Positions 1 through 11,374 of a stretch of 64,000 nucleotides of DNA are shown here, in pieces. The notes beneath the pieces are model-generated. The model was not told where the DNA came from. It searched no databases and saw only the letters and a program-made list of their open reading frames with translations. Each line of letters opens with the position of its first letter. The stretch's first letter is position 1. The translations under genes were made by a program, and so were the position numbers. The DNA is from Coix lacryma-jobi var. lacryma-jobi (taxonomy: Eukaryota > Streptophyta > Magnoliopsida > Poales > Poaceae). The DNA is taken from positions 19,804,080-19,868,079 of the forward strand of contig CM019831.1 of NCBI GenBank assembly GCA_009763385.1. Reading direction: 5' to 3'.

Positions 1-1083
1 AGGCGAACATCCTAACCACCGAGGCAATCCAAAACGATTAACCGAGGCGAACATCCTAACCGTTGAGGCGGTCCATCAATTAACAGAGGCGGACATCTTT
101 AAGATGCCCAACTCCATTAATGTTCTCCAAAAAAACCCAAATAACCAAAAAATGTTGAAACTTTGTGGACTCGAAACAACTAACAATACCATATATCCGC
201 CACTGCTTGTCATACTCATTCATATGTATATATAATATGTTATTGTTTTATATGCATATTTTTTAATCTTATATTAAATATTTTGGCTACTAAATGAACT
301 CAAATGAAAGAACTTGTAACTACAAAGTTTTAAATCTTGTAAAGTACAACTTTGATATGTTTGCAAAGTTCAAAAATTTGTGTCTCAAAATAGGTGAATT
401 TTAAACACATATCTATATCTACAACTTTGGTATAACTATGTGAACATGTGAGATCGTTTACATATTCTAAATTTTAGATTTTAAAATTTGAAACCTTTAC
501 ACACATATATGGGACTCCGAAGAACTTCGTATTAAAAACTTTTCAACTTAGATTCTATTAATGGTTTTACACCTTTCGTTTAAAGGTTTGACTTTTTTCT
601 CCCCACTCAAACATTTAATAAACGCAATGCTTCTGTATTCACTTGTGATCCTCGATCTACTCTCATATTGAGGTTGAGGGAGATGGACTTATAAAACAGA
701 GTAGCTGCTTCCCTTCTAATCCAGACTTCGTAGTAGCATATAAAACTTACACACGGTCCAAAAGGACGTTGATATCAGTTATCACATAATTAATTAGTTG
801 CCGGGTGTTTTATATTTAGCTATGCTAGTGACATTAAGCACTCGGCAACCGGCCCAACTGCCTCAGAGCTAATTTTTGAAACACCTTATAAAAGATTTTA
901 TGTAGTAGTGTGACGACCGCGTCTATTAATCAATGATTTTCAGAGGGACCCGGCCTCCATTAATGTTTTAGGGAGGCACAAATTTTCCTTGAGCTCTCCT
1001 AACCATTTACAAAGGCTGTAGCTAGATGCGTGTGTCTCCATTAATATTTTTGCATGTTATAAAAAATCATTTTTATAGTAGTG
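1..1083. mobile_element. Right-hand part of a CACTA-like element, cut by window edge
   Basis: The segment starts with repeated 'ttaaccgaggcg' units and closes with 'cctccattaatgtttt' and 'ctccattaatattttt' units before ending in the CACTA-type terminus 'atagtagtg' at 1075-1083. A left terminus is not in the window, so no target duplication can be tested. The middle (about 290-600) is AT-rich DNA with 'actacaaagtttt...aaagtacaactttg' words of the kind seen inside other CACTA relics here. No coding remnant was seen. The right boundary is inferred from the GTAGTG terminus; a relic with a chance terminus remains possible. Confidence 0.45.
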
Positions 1084-3457
1084 AGGTTTTGAGCTTCCTC
1101 CTCGATGGTTGATTCATTCTCTAGTAGCATGAAGCCAGTCATGGTTGAAATTGGCAGAGGGGTGTGAAGAAAGAACAATGGTGGTTTCAGAGTATATCAT
1201 TTGCATTTGGTGCACATTTTTGGCTTTCCCCACATAATTAAGCATTGGTGAAGGGTATCAGAACATGGGCTACTGAACACTTGCGCTACTGAATAATGAC
1301 TATCACTATCTGTCAGCTATGCATTCAAAATGGCAGAGACACAACCAATAAAGATCAGAAATACATCAAACGAATAGTGGGCGGTAATAACAACCTTCAC
1401 CAACGGCCCAATTGGCATCGCGCGCCCCTGTTTTGTCAACCAAGAATGCAACAGTTTCACCATAGGTTATGTTACAACCAGCAGAGATAAGGTGTATGAT
1501 GTGATAGCTCATTCTGTAGTACTGTCACCAAGCTGAATTATGTAGATTTGAGACAATCATAATATAGGCATCAACCTTGCTCAAGAGTGTAATGCATTTT
1601 TTCAAATTCATTGCATTTACATCTATTCGCCAGATATGTTTGATGTGAATGAGATGAACTTGTATTGATTGAGTCAAGCATTCTTGTCATTCGGTGCAAA
1701 TAGAAAATTTGTACATCGATGCATCATATTTTCGACAAGTCATGAAAAGCCTACAACAATGAGGGGAAGTTGTTGAGGACGTTGAATATAAGTAGGTGAT
1801 TGTCAAATATGAGACTAACATCAATACTATGAAAGATATAGCAGAGTGCATAATGGTTTTGGAGGCTACAATGTGCTCAACCAATTCATCTATGTTCTAC
1901 TTTATTTCATGAAAGTTCACAACAGGAACTTATTTTCATAACAGAATATATGTTTTAATTTCGATCATTAAGAATAATGATAGCATGAAAGAATTAGCCG
2001 ACGCGGTTGCCTTATAATGCCTGCTTCAGTTAATCCATTAACCATGACGGGCGAAGCACCCTCCTCCGTAGGTCCGGATTAATTATGACCTTTCGTCGAA
2101 GGCGGATGCTGCGTCCTACCTCTGTTAATACAAAACACCTTAAGTTTCCTGTAGTAGAGATATGATGTTTAGTCATATTTCATAAGAAAATGTTTTTACA
2201 ACTCAATGAATGGAAGCCTCATGCATAGGAATTTGGAACAAATATAATGGCAATGAAAAATTCAACATTGAAGCAGCCTTAACCATTCTCTCAACAATCG
2301 AGCAAAAAATGTTTTCTGACAAATTCGTAAAAAGATGTTTACCTAGGACATTAGTTTTAAATTCAACAACTAATCTTAATAAATATTCTACTACAGTAGT
2401 TTCAGATTAAGCATCCGATACTAAAATTTAATGCTTTCACACAATTCAGCATACAGAGTACACTAAATGTAGCTTGAAATATTAGTGAATATTTTACTCA
2501 CAATTGTTGAGTTGCATAATGCGCAAACTCCAGGTATTGCATGACTATATATATCAGGATAGTTGGTTCCATTGGACACAAACAAACAATCTGGATAACA
2601 CATAAAACCCCTAGCTATAACCTACAATGGACTACCAAATGTTGTGTTCACTCTGTGAAATCTTGCAAACCTTGGTGGAGGAGTGGCCTTGGGAGGTGTC
2701 AGGAAATTTGTATGATTTCAAACAGTCTCCTCGTGTGAAGTGACAATTGGTAGTTGACCTGTTCTTCACTGTCTCTTCTTGTTCTGCATACCATGATCAA
2801 CATGCCAAGATTCTGAAGCTAGTCTGGTCCTAGTGGTCCGTGAATGGACTAGTTGGCTCACAACGATGAGGATGTGTTGCTAGGCTTCGGCATCATGTCA
2901 TGCATCACTATGGGAGACTAGAAAACACGTTGGGGTATTGTGGCAGTACGATTTGATTTCTCAATTTTTTAGCAACACGGAGTCAAAGCCAATGGTTTCT
3001 GAGGTGGCCAACCCACTACACCATATCTGGGTGTTCCATCCCATGCCGGTGGTCTATGCCATGGTAAGTAGAGACGGTGGTAGCACATTGGGTGCATCTT
3101 GTATCAATCATTGGAGATGCAAGCGACTAAGAACGGGGAAGGGTGCCTGCAATTGTGAGTGTATGAAGGTTTATTGCAAGCAGATGCAGATCTAATCTTA
3201 TTTGTGTCATTGATAGTTAATTTACCTATTTATGGTTTGCTTTGTGGATGACCCAATAAACTTGTGCTTGGCTTGGAATTGTTCGATCTTGGATTAAGAA
3301 TTGATTAACACACTAGAGAGCACTTGATGTATCCATAAACAAATCATGGCAGAATACTTAGTTCTGATGGATTTTAGGCATGGGATGCAATGGAAAATTT
3401 GTCCCAGCTTGCATTTCTTCCATTGCAAGTACATCATCATGTAAGTATTTGTGCAGT
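1084..3457. other. Unassigned AT-rich intergenic DNA
   Basis: No gene is supported. About 1997-2135 holds 'gttaatccattaacc' and 'cctctgttaataca' words that resemble the subterminal repeats at 1-1083, so it is probably another decayed CACTA end. Open frames of 60-85 codons occur (for example 2938-3195) but none shows a recognisable motif. The phrase 'tggccttgggaggtgtcaggaa' near 2686 recurs in altered form near 5290 and 7070, suggesting an old dispersed repeat. Confidence 0.5.
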
Positions 3458-4628
3458 CACTACGGGAAAATCAATCTTTGTCGAGTGTTTTTTTTTCGGG
3501 CACTCGGCAAAGAGCTGCTTTGCCGAGTGCCAAATAAAAACACTCGGCTTTTCTTTGCCGAGTGCCAGAAAAAAAACACTCAGCAAAGAATTCTTTGTCG
3601 AGTGCCAAAAAAACACTAGGCAAAGAAATTCTTTGCCGAGTGTTTTTTTCCTGACACTCGGCAAAGAAAATCTTTGTCGAGTGTTTTTTTCTGGCACTCG
3701 GCAAAGAGATCTTTGCCTAGTGTTTTTTTGACACTCGGCAAAGCCAGTTTTTAAATTACATTTTGAAGCAGTAAATTAATCTAAATGAAAAAGTTTTTAA
3801 CTACAAAGTTGTTTAACTTATCAAGATGAACAATTTTTTGTTTTGGTGATTTCTTCATTTGACAAACTTAAAATAAATTCGTTTACAAATCTTATATATG
3901 TCTCCGGTAGTTTATGAAACTACAAGAGTGATATATAATGTTTGTGAATAATATTAGAACCACAATGTCGGATGCATAAATGGTCAAATAACTAAAATAA
4001 ACTTTGTAGATCTTGACAATTTATGAAAGTTTATAGTTGATAACTTTTTAATTTGAAGTCATCTAGTTATGCAAAACTGCATCCGAATTTAAAAATTTTA
4101 AAATTCAAATTTTTCAAAATACCTCAGATGGAGAAATGGCCAAAATGAAAGTTGTATATCTCGAAAAGTTATGAAACTTTGGTGTTGACAACTTTTTGAT
4201 TTGAAATCATCTTGTCAACGTAAACTACGTTTCAAATTGTCAAATTTGAAATTCAAATTTTTATAAACGACCTCGGATGAAAAAACTACCAAAATAAAAG
4301 TTGTAGATCTCGAAAAGTTAGAAAACTTTGTAGTTGACAACTTTTTGATTTGAATTCGTTTAGGGCCTTAAATAAGTAAGTTACACACGGTTTAATATAA
4401 TATATGAGTAATCTAAATTGTGATGGAACGTATATGAGTGTGTAGTGCAGTAGTAGAGGAGGCTCCGCGTGTGCGAGAGAAAATTGTGTGAAAAATAGGA
4501 GAACTTGCGATTTCGAAAGAGACGAGTGGACGCTGACCAGTGGGTCTCTCCCCCAATTAAATAAAATTTTTAAAAGACTCTTTGCCGAGTGCTGCCAGCA
4601 TTCGGCAAAGAATCGATCTGCTGTAGTG
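3458..4628. mobile_element. Complete non-autonomous CACTA element, 1.17 kb
   Basis: The left end reads CACTACGGGAAAATC and the right end, read inward, CACTACAGCAGATCG. The first six bases are shared, followed by looser similarity. Three-base direct repeats AGT lie immediately outside both ends (3455-3457 and 4629-4631), the target-site size expected of CACTA transposons. Subterminal 'ctttgccgag...ctcggcaaag' foldbacks fill 3466-3745 and recur once at the right end (about 4580-4610). The core is AT-rich, with a roughly 150-bp periodic 'aaagttgtagatctcgaaaagtt' repeat. There is no coding capacity, so it would depend on a transposase supplied elsewhere. Its subterminal motif is close to that of the 8921-18592 element, but the TIR differs after CACTAC. 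Confidence 0.86.
3466..3745. repeat. Subterminal foldback array
   Basis: At least six alternating copies of 'tttgccgagtg' and its complement 'cactcggcaaag', separated by short T-rich spacers, make a chain of small inverted repeats. In En/Spm-type elements such arrays are binding sites for the element's TNPA-like protein; that role is inferred from the family. The apparent proteins on both strands here are translations of the repeat and not genes. Confidence 0.8.
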
Positions 4629-5477
4629 AGTACATATATGAAGTACAATAGGACATAAGTAGCTGATTGTGCAATTTTTGTTTGGAAGTTTGGAAACAAT
4701 TATAATTGTGCCTATTGGGATCCTCATATATGTTTCTGCTAGAGATAGATATTTTGTGGATGTCTACAATGGCACAAGCTCTATGATGCACGAATGAGGC
4801 TACAAACACAACTCTACCATTTCATTGACAACTTCTATTGTCATCTTCGTGTAGCTCTTCATTTGGTTTACATATGCTGGCCTGTAGGGAGCTTCCACAG
4901 CGACAGTTTTGCTGCCGAGCTTGATGACGATCACAAACATGGATGGCAAGTCTGTTGGGCTCTGATGGACATAGAGCAGCACATGGTTGACAATTTGAGA
5001 ACCTCGGACATAGGCAGCTAGGGTCTACTATTTTGCGATTGTTCCCTCCACCCAGTAGTGCAATTATACAGACCTCCACTCTGGAGTTAAGTGTTCATGA
5101 ATAAACTGAAGACTGAAGACAACAGTTGGTGTGCTTATAGTTCCCTGGTTTACTCAGAGTTCACTAGCTACATAGTTGTTTCTTCGCCCCATCACTACCT
5201 CCAGAACACGAACACAGAAGCTAAATATGTGATCAGTAAAGATGGAAGGGTCAAGCTAATCTCTTAGTCCTACCTACCTTCATCGAGCACTGGCCTTGAT
5301 AGGTATCAGGAAAATGTTGACAGGTTAGTAACTTGTCCAGCTAATTTGAAGACCAACTAAAACATGCATGTTGGAAGATGCTAATAAGCAAAACCCTCAC
5401 TGCCATCTTAGCAATCTACATACAGACCTAATTCATATCATAGTTTATCATTGTTTCATGATAGTCATGTGGACCAC
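4629..5477. other. Unassigned intergenic DNA
   Basis: No motif-bearing frame, RNA gene or element boundary was recognised. Overlapping short frames on both strands at 4794-5079 have no identifiable domain and are not called. Confidence 0.4.
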
Positions 5478-6540
5478 CACTACACCAGATTTGACATTGA
5501 CAACTGGTTGGAAACCCCCCTTCACAAATGGTTTTTGAACCGGCAGAATGAAAATGGTTGTGATAAGTGAGCAGAATCACTACCGGTTCCTAACCGACAG
5601 TGATGAGGTTTTCTAGAAATCTAAAAAACAGATTGAAAAATAGCACAGAGCAAGCCCCCACTAGCTACTCATGGTCACACAATTTTTCACGCGAAAACAG
5701 TGCATTTCATAGCCAGCAGCGTTAGAACACATATGCTCAAATGAGATATTTATGCTCCTGATTCTATCTTTATTCAGTTTTGAAATTATTATTTTTGGCA
5801 CTAAACGTTTCGAATAAAAAATTATCAACAACAAAGTTTTATAACTTTTTTGAGATCTACAACTTTTGTTATGGCCATTTCCCTATCCGAGGTCATTTGA
5901 ATAATTTAAATTTGAAATGTGATATAAATGACTAGAAATTCAGACATAAATTTTATTAGATAAATGAATTCAAATGAAAAGTTGTCAACTACAAAGTTGC
6001 ATAACTTTTCTAGATCTATTAGTTTTCTTTTGGTCATTTCTCCATTCGAGGTTGTTTGAAAATTTTGAATAATTTCAAATGTAATTTCTGTTTAGTTCTA
6101 CACGTTTTGTTTAGGTCGTTTCTCCATTTGAGATCATTCTCTACTACTACACATTCAAATTGCAAAACTCACTTGTCACTATGTAGATATGTAATCTTCT
6201 GTATGAACTCTATATAATCTTATGAATCAAATATTTTGGCATCAAGACGATCTCAAATGAAGGAGTTGGGATCTACAAAGTTGTAGATCTTGTCGAGTAC
6301 TATAACTTTAATATAAAGTTCGTCCTCATCAGACATCATAGGAGAAAGTTATGGTGTTTTCGTGCAGCCTAACACTATCGGTTCAAGCCCCAATATCATT
6401 AGTGTTTTATAACTAAAACCTGTAGTAATATGAACCGGCAGTGATGATCCCAATATCACTGCCGGTTAGTCATATACTACTGCTGGTTTTAGACAATATA
6501 CATATACTATCGGTTCAAGCCCCCACTGTGCTGATTGCTC
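5478..6540. mobile_element. CACTA relic with left terminus only
   Basis: CACTACACCAGATTTGACAT at 5478 resembles a CACTA left end and is followed by 'accggttcctaaccgacagtgatgag'-type subterminal repeats. The same motif class (accggcagtgatg / atcactgccggtt) reappears at about 6370-6510 in inverted order, as expected near the other end. No matching GTAGTG right terminus was found, so the right limit is approximate. The interior (about 5800-6330) holds the 'acaaagttgtagatct' AT-rich repeat. There is no coding remnant. Confidence 0.5.
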
Positions 6541-6886
6541 ACTGATCAATACCAGTATTACTCAAGGACATCTAATTGGTAGATCATTTTGAATCTTTTA
6601 TAAATCCCAGCTATAGAGTATATGTAATATCCAATATAGATATTTGTATGCGGTATATATCTTAAAGCACTTGTATCCTTCCCATCTCTAGCTCTACTCA
6701 GCATATAAGAAGACAACTAAAACATAAGTTGTAGTTGGACGACATGTAATTCTTGAGTAACAATAGTCCAAGAACCAGACCACATGGTGAATTAAATGAA
6801 ATGGAGTGTCCTATATTCCATCATACAACACACTAGTAATGATGAAGAACCATAAATAAAACTGAGAACCACATCTCTATGGACAC

Positions 6887-6966
6887 TATCTGAGAGGCCA
6901 AGGCTATCACATATAATTGGTTGCTTGTATCTGAGAGGCCAAGGCTATCACATATAATTGGTTGCT
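6887..6966. repeat. 41-bp tandem duplication
   Basis: Two head-to-tail copies beginning 'tatctgagaggccaaggc' start at 6887 and 6928 and appear identical over about 39 bases. It lies 27 bp before the perfect palindrome at 6993. Confidence 0.9.
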
Positions 6967-6992
6967 CTCAAGCAGGTGACCGGGTGCTTTTT

Positions 6993-7060
6993 GTTCAATG
7001 GAGGTTCCAAATAATAACATGATTGATCAATCATGTTATTATTTGGAACCTCCATTGAAC
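6993..7060. repeat. Perfect 68-bp palindrome with no loop
   Basis: The arms 6993-7026 and 7027-7060 are exact reverse complements meeting at TGATCA. No mismatch was seen. A spacer-free palindrome this long usually reflects a fold-back repair event or a recent inverted duplication. No CACTA or MITE terminus was recognised at its borders. Confidence 0.95.
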
Positions 7061-8920
7061 CGTAGCATTGGCCTTGGGAGGTATTAGGAATTTTAACAAT
7101 TCTGTGTGAAGCAGACGCTGCCGTGTGATGCGCAAAACAAGTTAGGAAATTTAATGCTGCTAGCTATACATCTACCTAAAGAGCTCATGTGAAGCGGATG
7201 CTTAGGTTTATGAAGATTTGACGCGACGGATGAGGCTCAAGACTAGGCCACAAACCACTTGGGTGCAAGGAAGCACTCAATCCATGTGGTATCCATGTGC
7301 AAAGAGGAATAAATGTAACACAATGATCGTACTTTCTGAAGTTCTTTCAACTTGTATGTTTTGAGTTTACTACCTCCGTTATCATTTTTTAGGCGCAAGA
7401 GGTTGAATCCCAGTTACCAAGATAAGTGATTGGCTTCTTTAATTTTGTTTGCATGCATCAACGGCTCATCCGTTTTCGGCTGCATACATGCAACACGATT
7501 GGGTAACTAATTAAGCATGCCACGGCCCGCTGGTTTTCTCTTCGCATGCATGCATAGGATTGGTTGCACTAATTAAGCATGCTTCGGCTGGTTCCTCGAA
7601 ATGTACCCCACGCCCAATATATATCAAAAATGATAAAATGTTGTACGCCCAATAAAAGATAATGGAGGGAGTATTTTTCTTCAAACCAAGGACATATTAG
7701 CAAAAGTTAACTTGAGATCCAAAGAGTATTACACAATGGTCCAAATGGCTCTACATACATGCTAGCACATGTTTGCATACAAAAATAGACGAAGAGACAT
7801 GTACAAAAAAACATGCCTATGTTTGCATATAGAGCAGGTTGGCATGTTTGTTGGTCTTATGCACTGCAATATTGTCTTGTTTAGGAGACTTAGGAAATGT
7901 GTGGTGGGTACTGATCCTCACCAGTCACCACTTGCTAGTCCTGGAACTCATGCTGGATAAGTGCCCTAGCTGGTTGGCAGTTATCAATAAGTCATAGCGA
8001 GAAGAGATACAAGAGGAGTGGTGAGGACAAGCCCATATGTCTCATAGCAACACACTCGTGGGGGCACTCAATGTGGAACATTTTCTATAGAGGTAGGTGA
8101 ACCATTTTGTTTTCTGATTCAGGTAGCTTAGTCTCAACTACCAAGTAGAATAACTTTTCACAAAAAGCATAAGCTAGAATGAATAACATGCCAAAAATAA
8201 CAACTTGATTTGATTTGTCATGCCACCATGCATTTTTAAGCAATGTTTGGTCCACACACATCACTATGATATGCTACCAACTAGTGACCATTTGGTGTCA
8301 GCTTAGAGATGGCCTTGCTAGAGAAGCCAACTGATGGCTCCAAATACCAAATAATGCTCATGATATATAGCTTGCATTCTTGATGAAAAACCTCATCATT
8401 TCCTTGAGATGGTTACTGTGCACATGGGGACTCTAGTGAGCATTAATTGTTGATGGTGAGCCTTATTCCTATGAACTGATCCATATGAACCCATTCAACG
8501 TGTTTAAGTGCATGTTTGGGAATTGTTAGTATGTTTCATCCAAAAACCTAGATCAAACTATATCCCTACAAATTTAGTCCAGCAAGAAGTGCTGCTAAGA
8601 TGATGTTTGTTTCACTAAGAGTGCTTGAACAACAACTATATTTTTTAGCGGCTCTAGAACACCGATCTGGCAGAGATCCAAAGTTTCACTACCAATTTGT
8701 TCTTACAGTTTGAGTTTGTTTTTGATTGATTTATTTCTTTGGTGCGGACAGTACGTTATGGTGGTGTTACAACAACCAACGTATTATGGGCACCTGGCAG
8801 GTAGGAAAACACATACCCTTTTTCACAACTCATCATCATATATTCAATTTCAGTGCCCAAATTTGTATCTATAAGATCAATTAGACGACCTAGCAAAATG
8901 GATTTGAGCTTAGGAGACAT
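7061..8920. other. Unassigned intergenic DNA, left flank of CACTA-1
   Basis: No gene supported. Near 7480-7600, 'gcatgc' and 'attaagcatgc' words repeat, suggesting an old duplication. At 8759-8785 the string TGGTGGTGTTAC and what follows match 25 bases found next to a CACTA right end at 28886 (see findings). The last three bases, CAT at 8918-8920, are the left target duplication of the adjacent element. Confidence 0.4.
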
Positions 8921-9320
8921 CACTACCGGAGACGGGCTCTATGCCGAGAGCCCGCCATTTTGCCGAGGGCTAAAAACACGGGCACTCGGCAAAGAGGTCT
9001 TTGCCGAGAGTCAGCCCTCGGCACTGTACGGATCTCGGCGAAGAATTGTACGCCGAGGGCCAGACTCTCGGCGAAGTCTGACTCTCGGCAAAGATACCCT
9101 ATGCCGAGGGCTAAACCCTCGGCATAGACGGCACCTCGGCGAACGGGCCGTTCGCAAACGGCTCGTCCTGCGCCGTTACCTTTGCCGAGAGCCCTCTGTT
9201 AGGCTCTCGGCAAAGGACCGAATTTTTTTTTTGCATAACCTACGCCGAGAGCCCTGGCCCTGGCTCTCGGCATAGGTGCTCTTTGCCGAGGGTTTTAGGA
9301 AGCCTTCGGCAAAGCATTTT
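8921..9320. repeat. 5' subterminal repeat block of CACTA-1
   Basis: About a dozen copies of 'tttgccgagag' or 'ctcggcaaag' variants alternate in direct and inverted orientation. The apparent protein beginning at 8853 reads through this block and is not a gene. Family knowledge assigns such arrays as TNPA-type binding sites that bring the two ends together; here that is inference. Confidence 0.82.
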
Positions 9321-10335
9321 TTTTATTTTTGTATTTTGCTCCCAATTTTTTCTGTGGCCTTGCTACAGTACTAGAAGCCAAGATTTGAAATTTGAAGTGT
9401 TTCCATAAATCTTACTATATTCCGCGCATTTTCTTTAATTTGATGATTTTTCCGCGGGACGCACGTTTGAACTGCAGGTGCATGAAATAATAAAACACAG
9501 CGATTCGAAAAATGGTATTAATTCTTTAGAGGGTATTTCCACACCGTATCCAGGGACAGGCGCGGAGACTCGACCGTCTCGTGCACGAGAAACGGCGACC
9601 AAGTTGCGTGATATTGCATTTAAAATTATTAAAAATACAAACAAAGTCAGAAAATCATGAAAACGGACGAGTGACCTTGGCACCGCATGTAGAGGCTACA
9701 AAAAAAATTTGGAAATGTTTGGAGGAAGTGGTGGCGCAAGATGGTTGAAACCCTGAGATCTCCGCATATCATCACATGTGATGCCAGGAGTGAGATCTCA
9801 GGGTTTCAACCATCTTGCGCCACCACTTCCTCCAAACATTTCCAAATTTTTTTCATAGCCTCTACATGCGATGCCAAGGTCACTCGTCCATTTTCATGAT
9901 TTTCTGACTTCATTTGTATTTTTAATAATTTTAAATGCAATATCACGCAACTTGGTCGCCGTTTCTCGTGCACGAGACGGTCGAGTCTCCGCGCCTGTCC
10001 CTGGATACGGTATCGAAATACCCTCTAAAGAATGAATACCATTTTTCGAATCGCTGAGTTTCATTATTTCATGCACCTGCAGTTCAAACGTGCGTCCCGC
10101 GGGAAAAATCATCAAATTAAAGAAAATGCGCGAAATATAGCAAGATTTATGGAAACACTTCAAATTTCAAATCTTGGCTTCTAGTACTGTAGCAAGGCCA
10201 CAGAAAAAATTGGGAGCACAAATACAAAAAAAAAATAAAATGCTTTGCCGAGGGCTTCCTAAAACCCTCGGCAAAGAGCACCTATGCCGAGAGCCAGGGC
10301 CAGGGCTCTCGGCGTAGGTTATGCAAAAAAAAAAA
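9223..10335. repeat. Giant imperfect palindrome (about 540-bp arms, 29-nt loop)
   Basis: The segment 9223-9762 reappears as its reverse complement at 9792-10335, separated by 9763-9791. Hand comparison shows near-identity, with scattered substitutions and small indels. The left arm continues directly from the 5' subterminal block, so the right arm carries an inverted copy of subterminal repeats. Mirror-image short frames (9435-9683 and 9894-10163) are by-products of the duplication. Read-through transcription would give a long hairpin RNA. Confidence 0.93.
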
Positions 10336-10340
10336 CAAAA

Positions 10341-10440
10341 TCTTTGCCGAGAGCTGGATCAGCCGGCTCTCGGCATAGGTTCCTCTTTGCCGAGAGCCGC
10401 CCGATCTGGCTCTCGGCAAAGGAGCCGATCAGTGAAATAA
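10341..10440. repeat. Extra subterminal-type foldbacks beside the palindrome
   Basis: Two further 'tttgccgagag...ctctcggcaaag' foldbacks follow the right arm of the palindrome. They extend the terminal-type array about 1.5 kb into the element. Confidence 0.7.
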
Positions 10441-10449
10441 AAAAAGGGC

Positions 10450-11094
10450 CGCGCCCGCGCAAACACACACACACCGCCGCCCGCCCGCGCCGCCTCCGCC
10501 CCGCCCCGCGCCGCCGCCGCCGCCCGCGCCGCGCGGCCGCCCCCGCCGCCGCCCGCCGAAGCGCCCCGCGCCGTGCAGCCGCCCCCAACGCGCCCGCCCC
10601 CCCCCTCGCGCGGCCGCCCCCGCCCCGCGCGCGGTCGCCCGCCCCGCCGCCCCGCGCGGCGCCGCCCCGCTCGCCCCCCCCCCCCCCGCGCGGCCGCCCG
10701 CGACCCGCGCCGCGTCGCCGCCCCGCCCCCAGGCCTGGCGGAGAGGAGGAGAGGAGGAGGAGAGAAGGAAGAGGAGGAGGAGGAGAGGAGGAGAGGAAGA
10801 AGAGAGGAGGAGGAGGAGGAGGAGAGGGAAGAAGAGAGGAGGAGGAGAGGAAGAGGAGGAGGAGGAGGAGGAGGAGGAGAGGAAGAAGAGAGGAGGAGGA
10901 GGAGGAGGAGGAGCCCCTGCCCCTGCAGCCTGGTTGGAGAGGAGGAGAGGAGGAGGAGAGAAGGAAGAGGAGGAGGAGGAAGAGGAGGAGGGAAGAAGAG
11001 AGGAGGAGGAGGAGGAGGAGGAGGAGGAGAGGAAGAAGAGAGGAGGAGGAGGAGGAGGAGGAGGAGGAGGAGGAGAGAAGAGGAGGAGGAGGAG
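10450..11094. repeat. C-rich tract followed by two polypurine tracts
   Basis: 10450-10735 is almost wholly C and G (CCG/CGC-rich). It is followed by two uninterrupted purine-only runs, 10740-10913 and 10936-11094. Both runs start with the same 'ggagaggaggagaggagg' text after a 'ctgg' lead-in, giving a roughly 198-bp tandem duplication. Long frames on both strands here encode only Arg/Glu/Pro or Ser/Leu runs and are compositional artefacts. The tract sits upstream of the transposase gene, where a promoter or 5' untranslated region would be expected. Confidence 0.85.
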
Positions 11095-11278
11095 CCCTGC
11101 GCCACCTATTCGGCCACGCGCCCCTGCCCCATCATGGACCGTCGTCGTCGATCGGCGCGCGTCGTCACTTGTAAGTCGTCCTCGATCGCCCCGTCGTCCT
11201 TGTACCTCTGCAACTTAGTTGTGATAAGTAGTAGTAGTAAGTATAGTAGTTGTTAGTAGTAGTGGTATGTTTGTTAAT

Positions 11279-11374
11279 GTATGTTGATGTCGGCCATCGT
11301 GCCTGGACATATATGTTGATGTCGGCCATCGTGCCTTGACATATATGTGGATGTCGGCCATCGTGCCGTCTTTT
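11279..11374. repeat. Three-copy 32-bp tandem repeat
   Basis: 'gatgtcggccatcgtgcc' occurs three times at a spacing of about 32 bases, with 'ttgacatatatg' linkers and a divergent last unit. It lies in the leader region before the transposase gene. Confidence 0.85.

Noticed and set aside
3380..3731. Overlapping frames on both strands
   Set aside because: They are translations of the foldback array of the 3458-4628 element.
8853..9275. 140-codon frame across the CACTA-1 left end
   Set aside because: It runs from flanking DNA through the TIR into 'tttgccgag' subterminal repeats and has no domain.
9435..10163. Paired similar frames of 82 and 89 codons suggesting a duplicated gene
   Set aside because: They lie in the two arms of the palindrome in mirrored positions; similarity comes from the arms and no motif was seen.
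10284..11256. Long overlapping frames of 227-296 codons on the + strand and 248 codons on the - strand
   Set aside because: They consist of Arg/Glu/Pro or Ser/Leu/Pro runs produced by the C-rich and purine-only tracts; both strands are open only because of composition.
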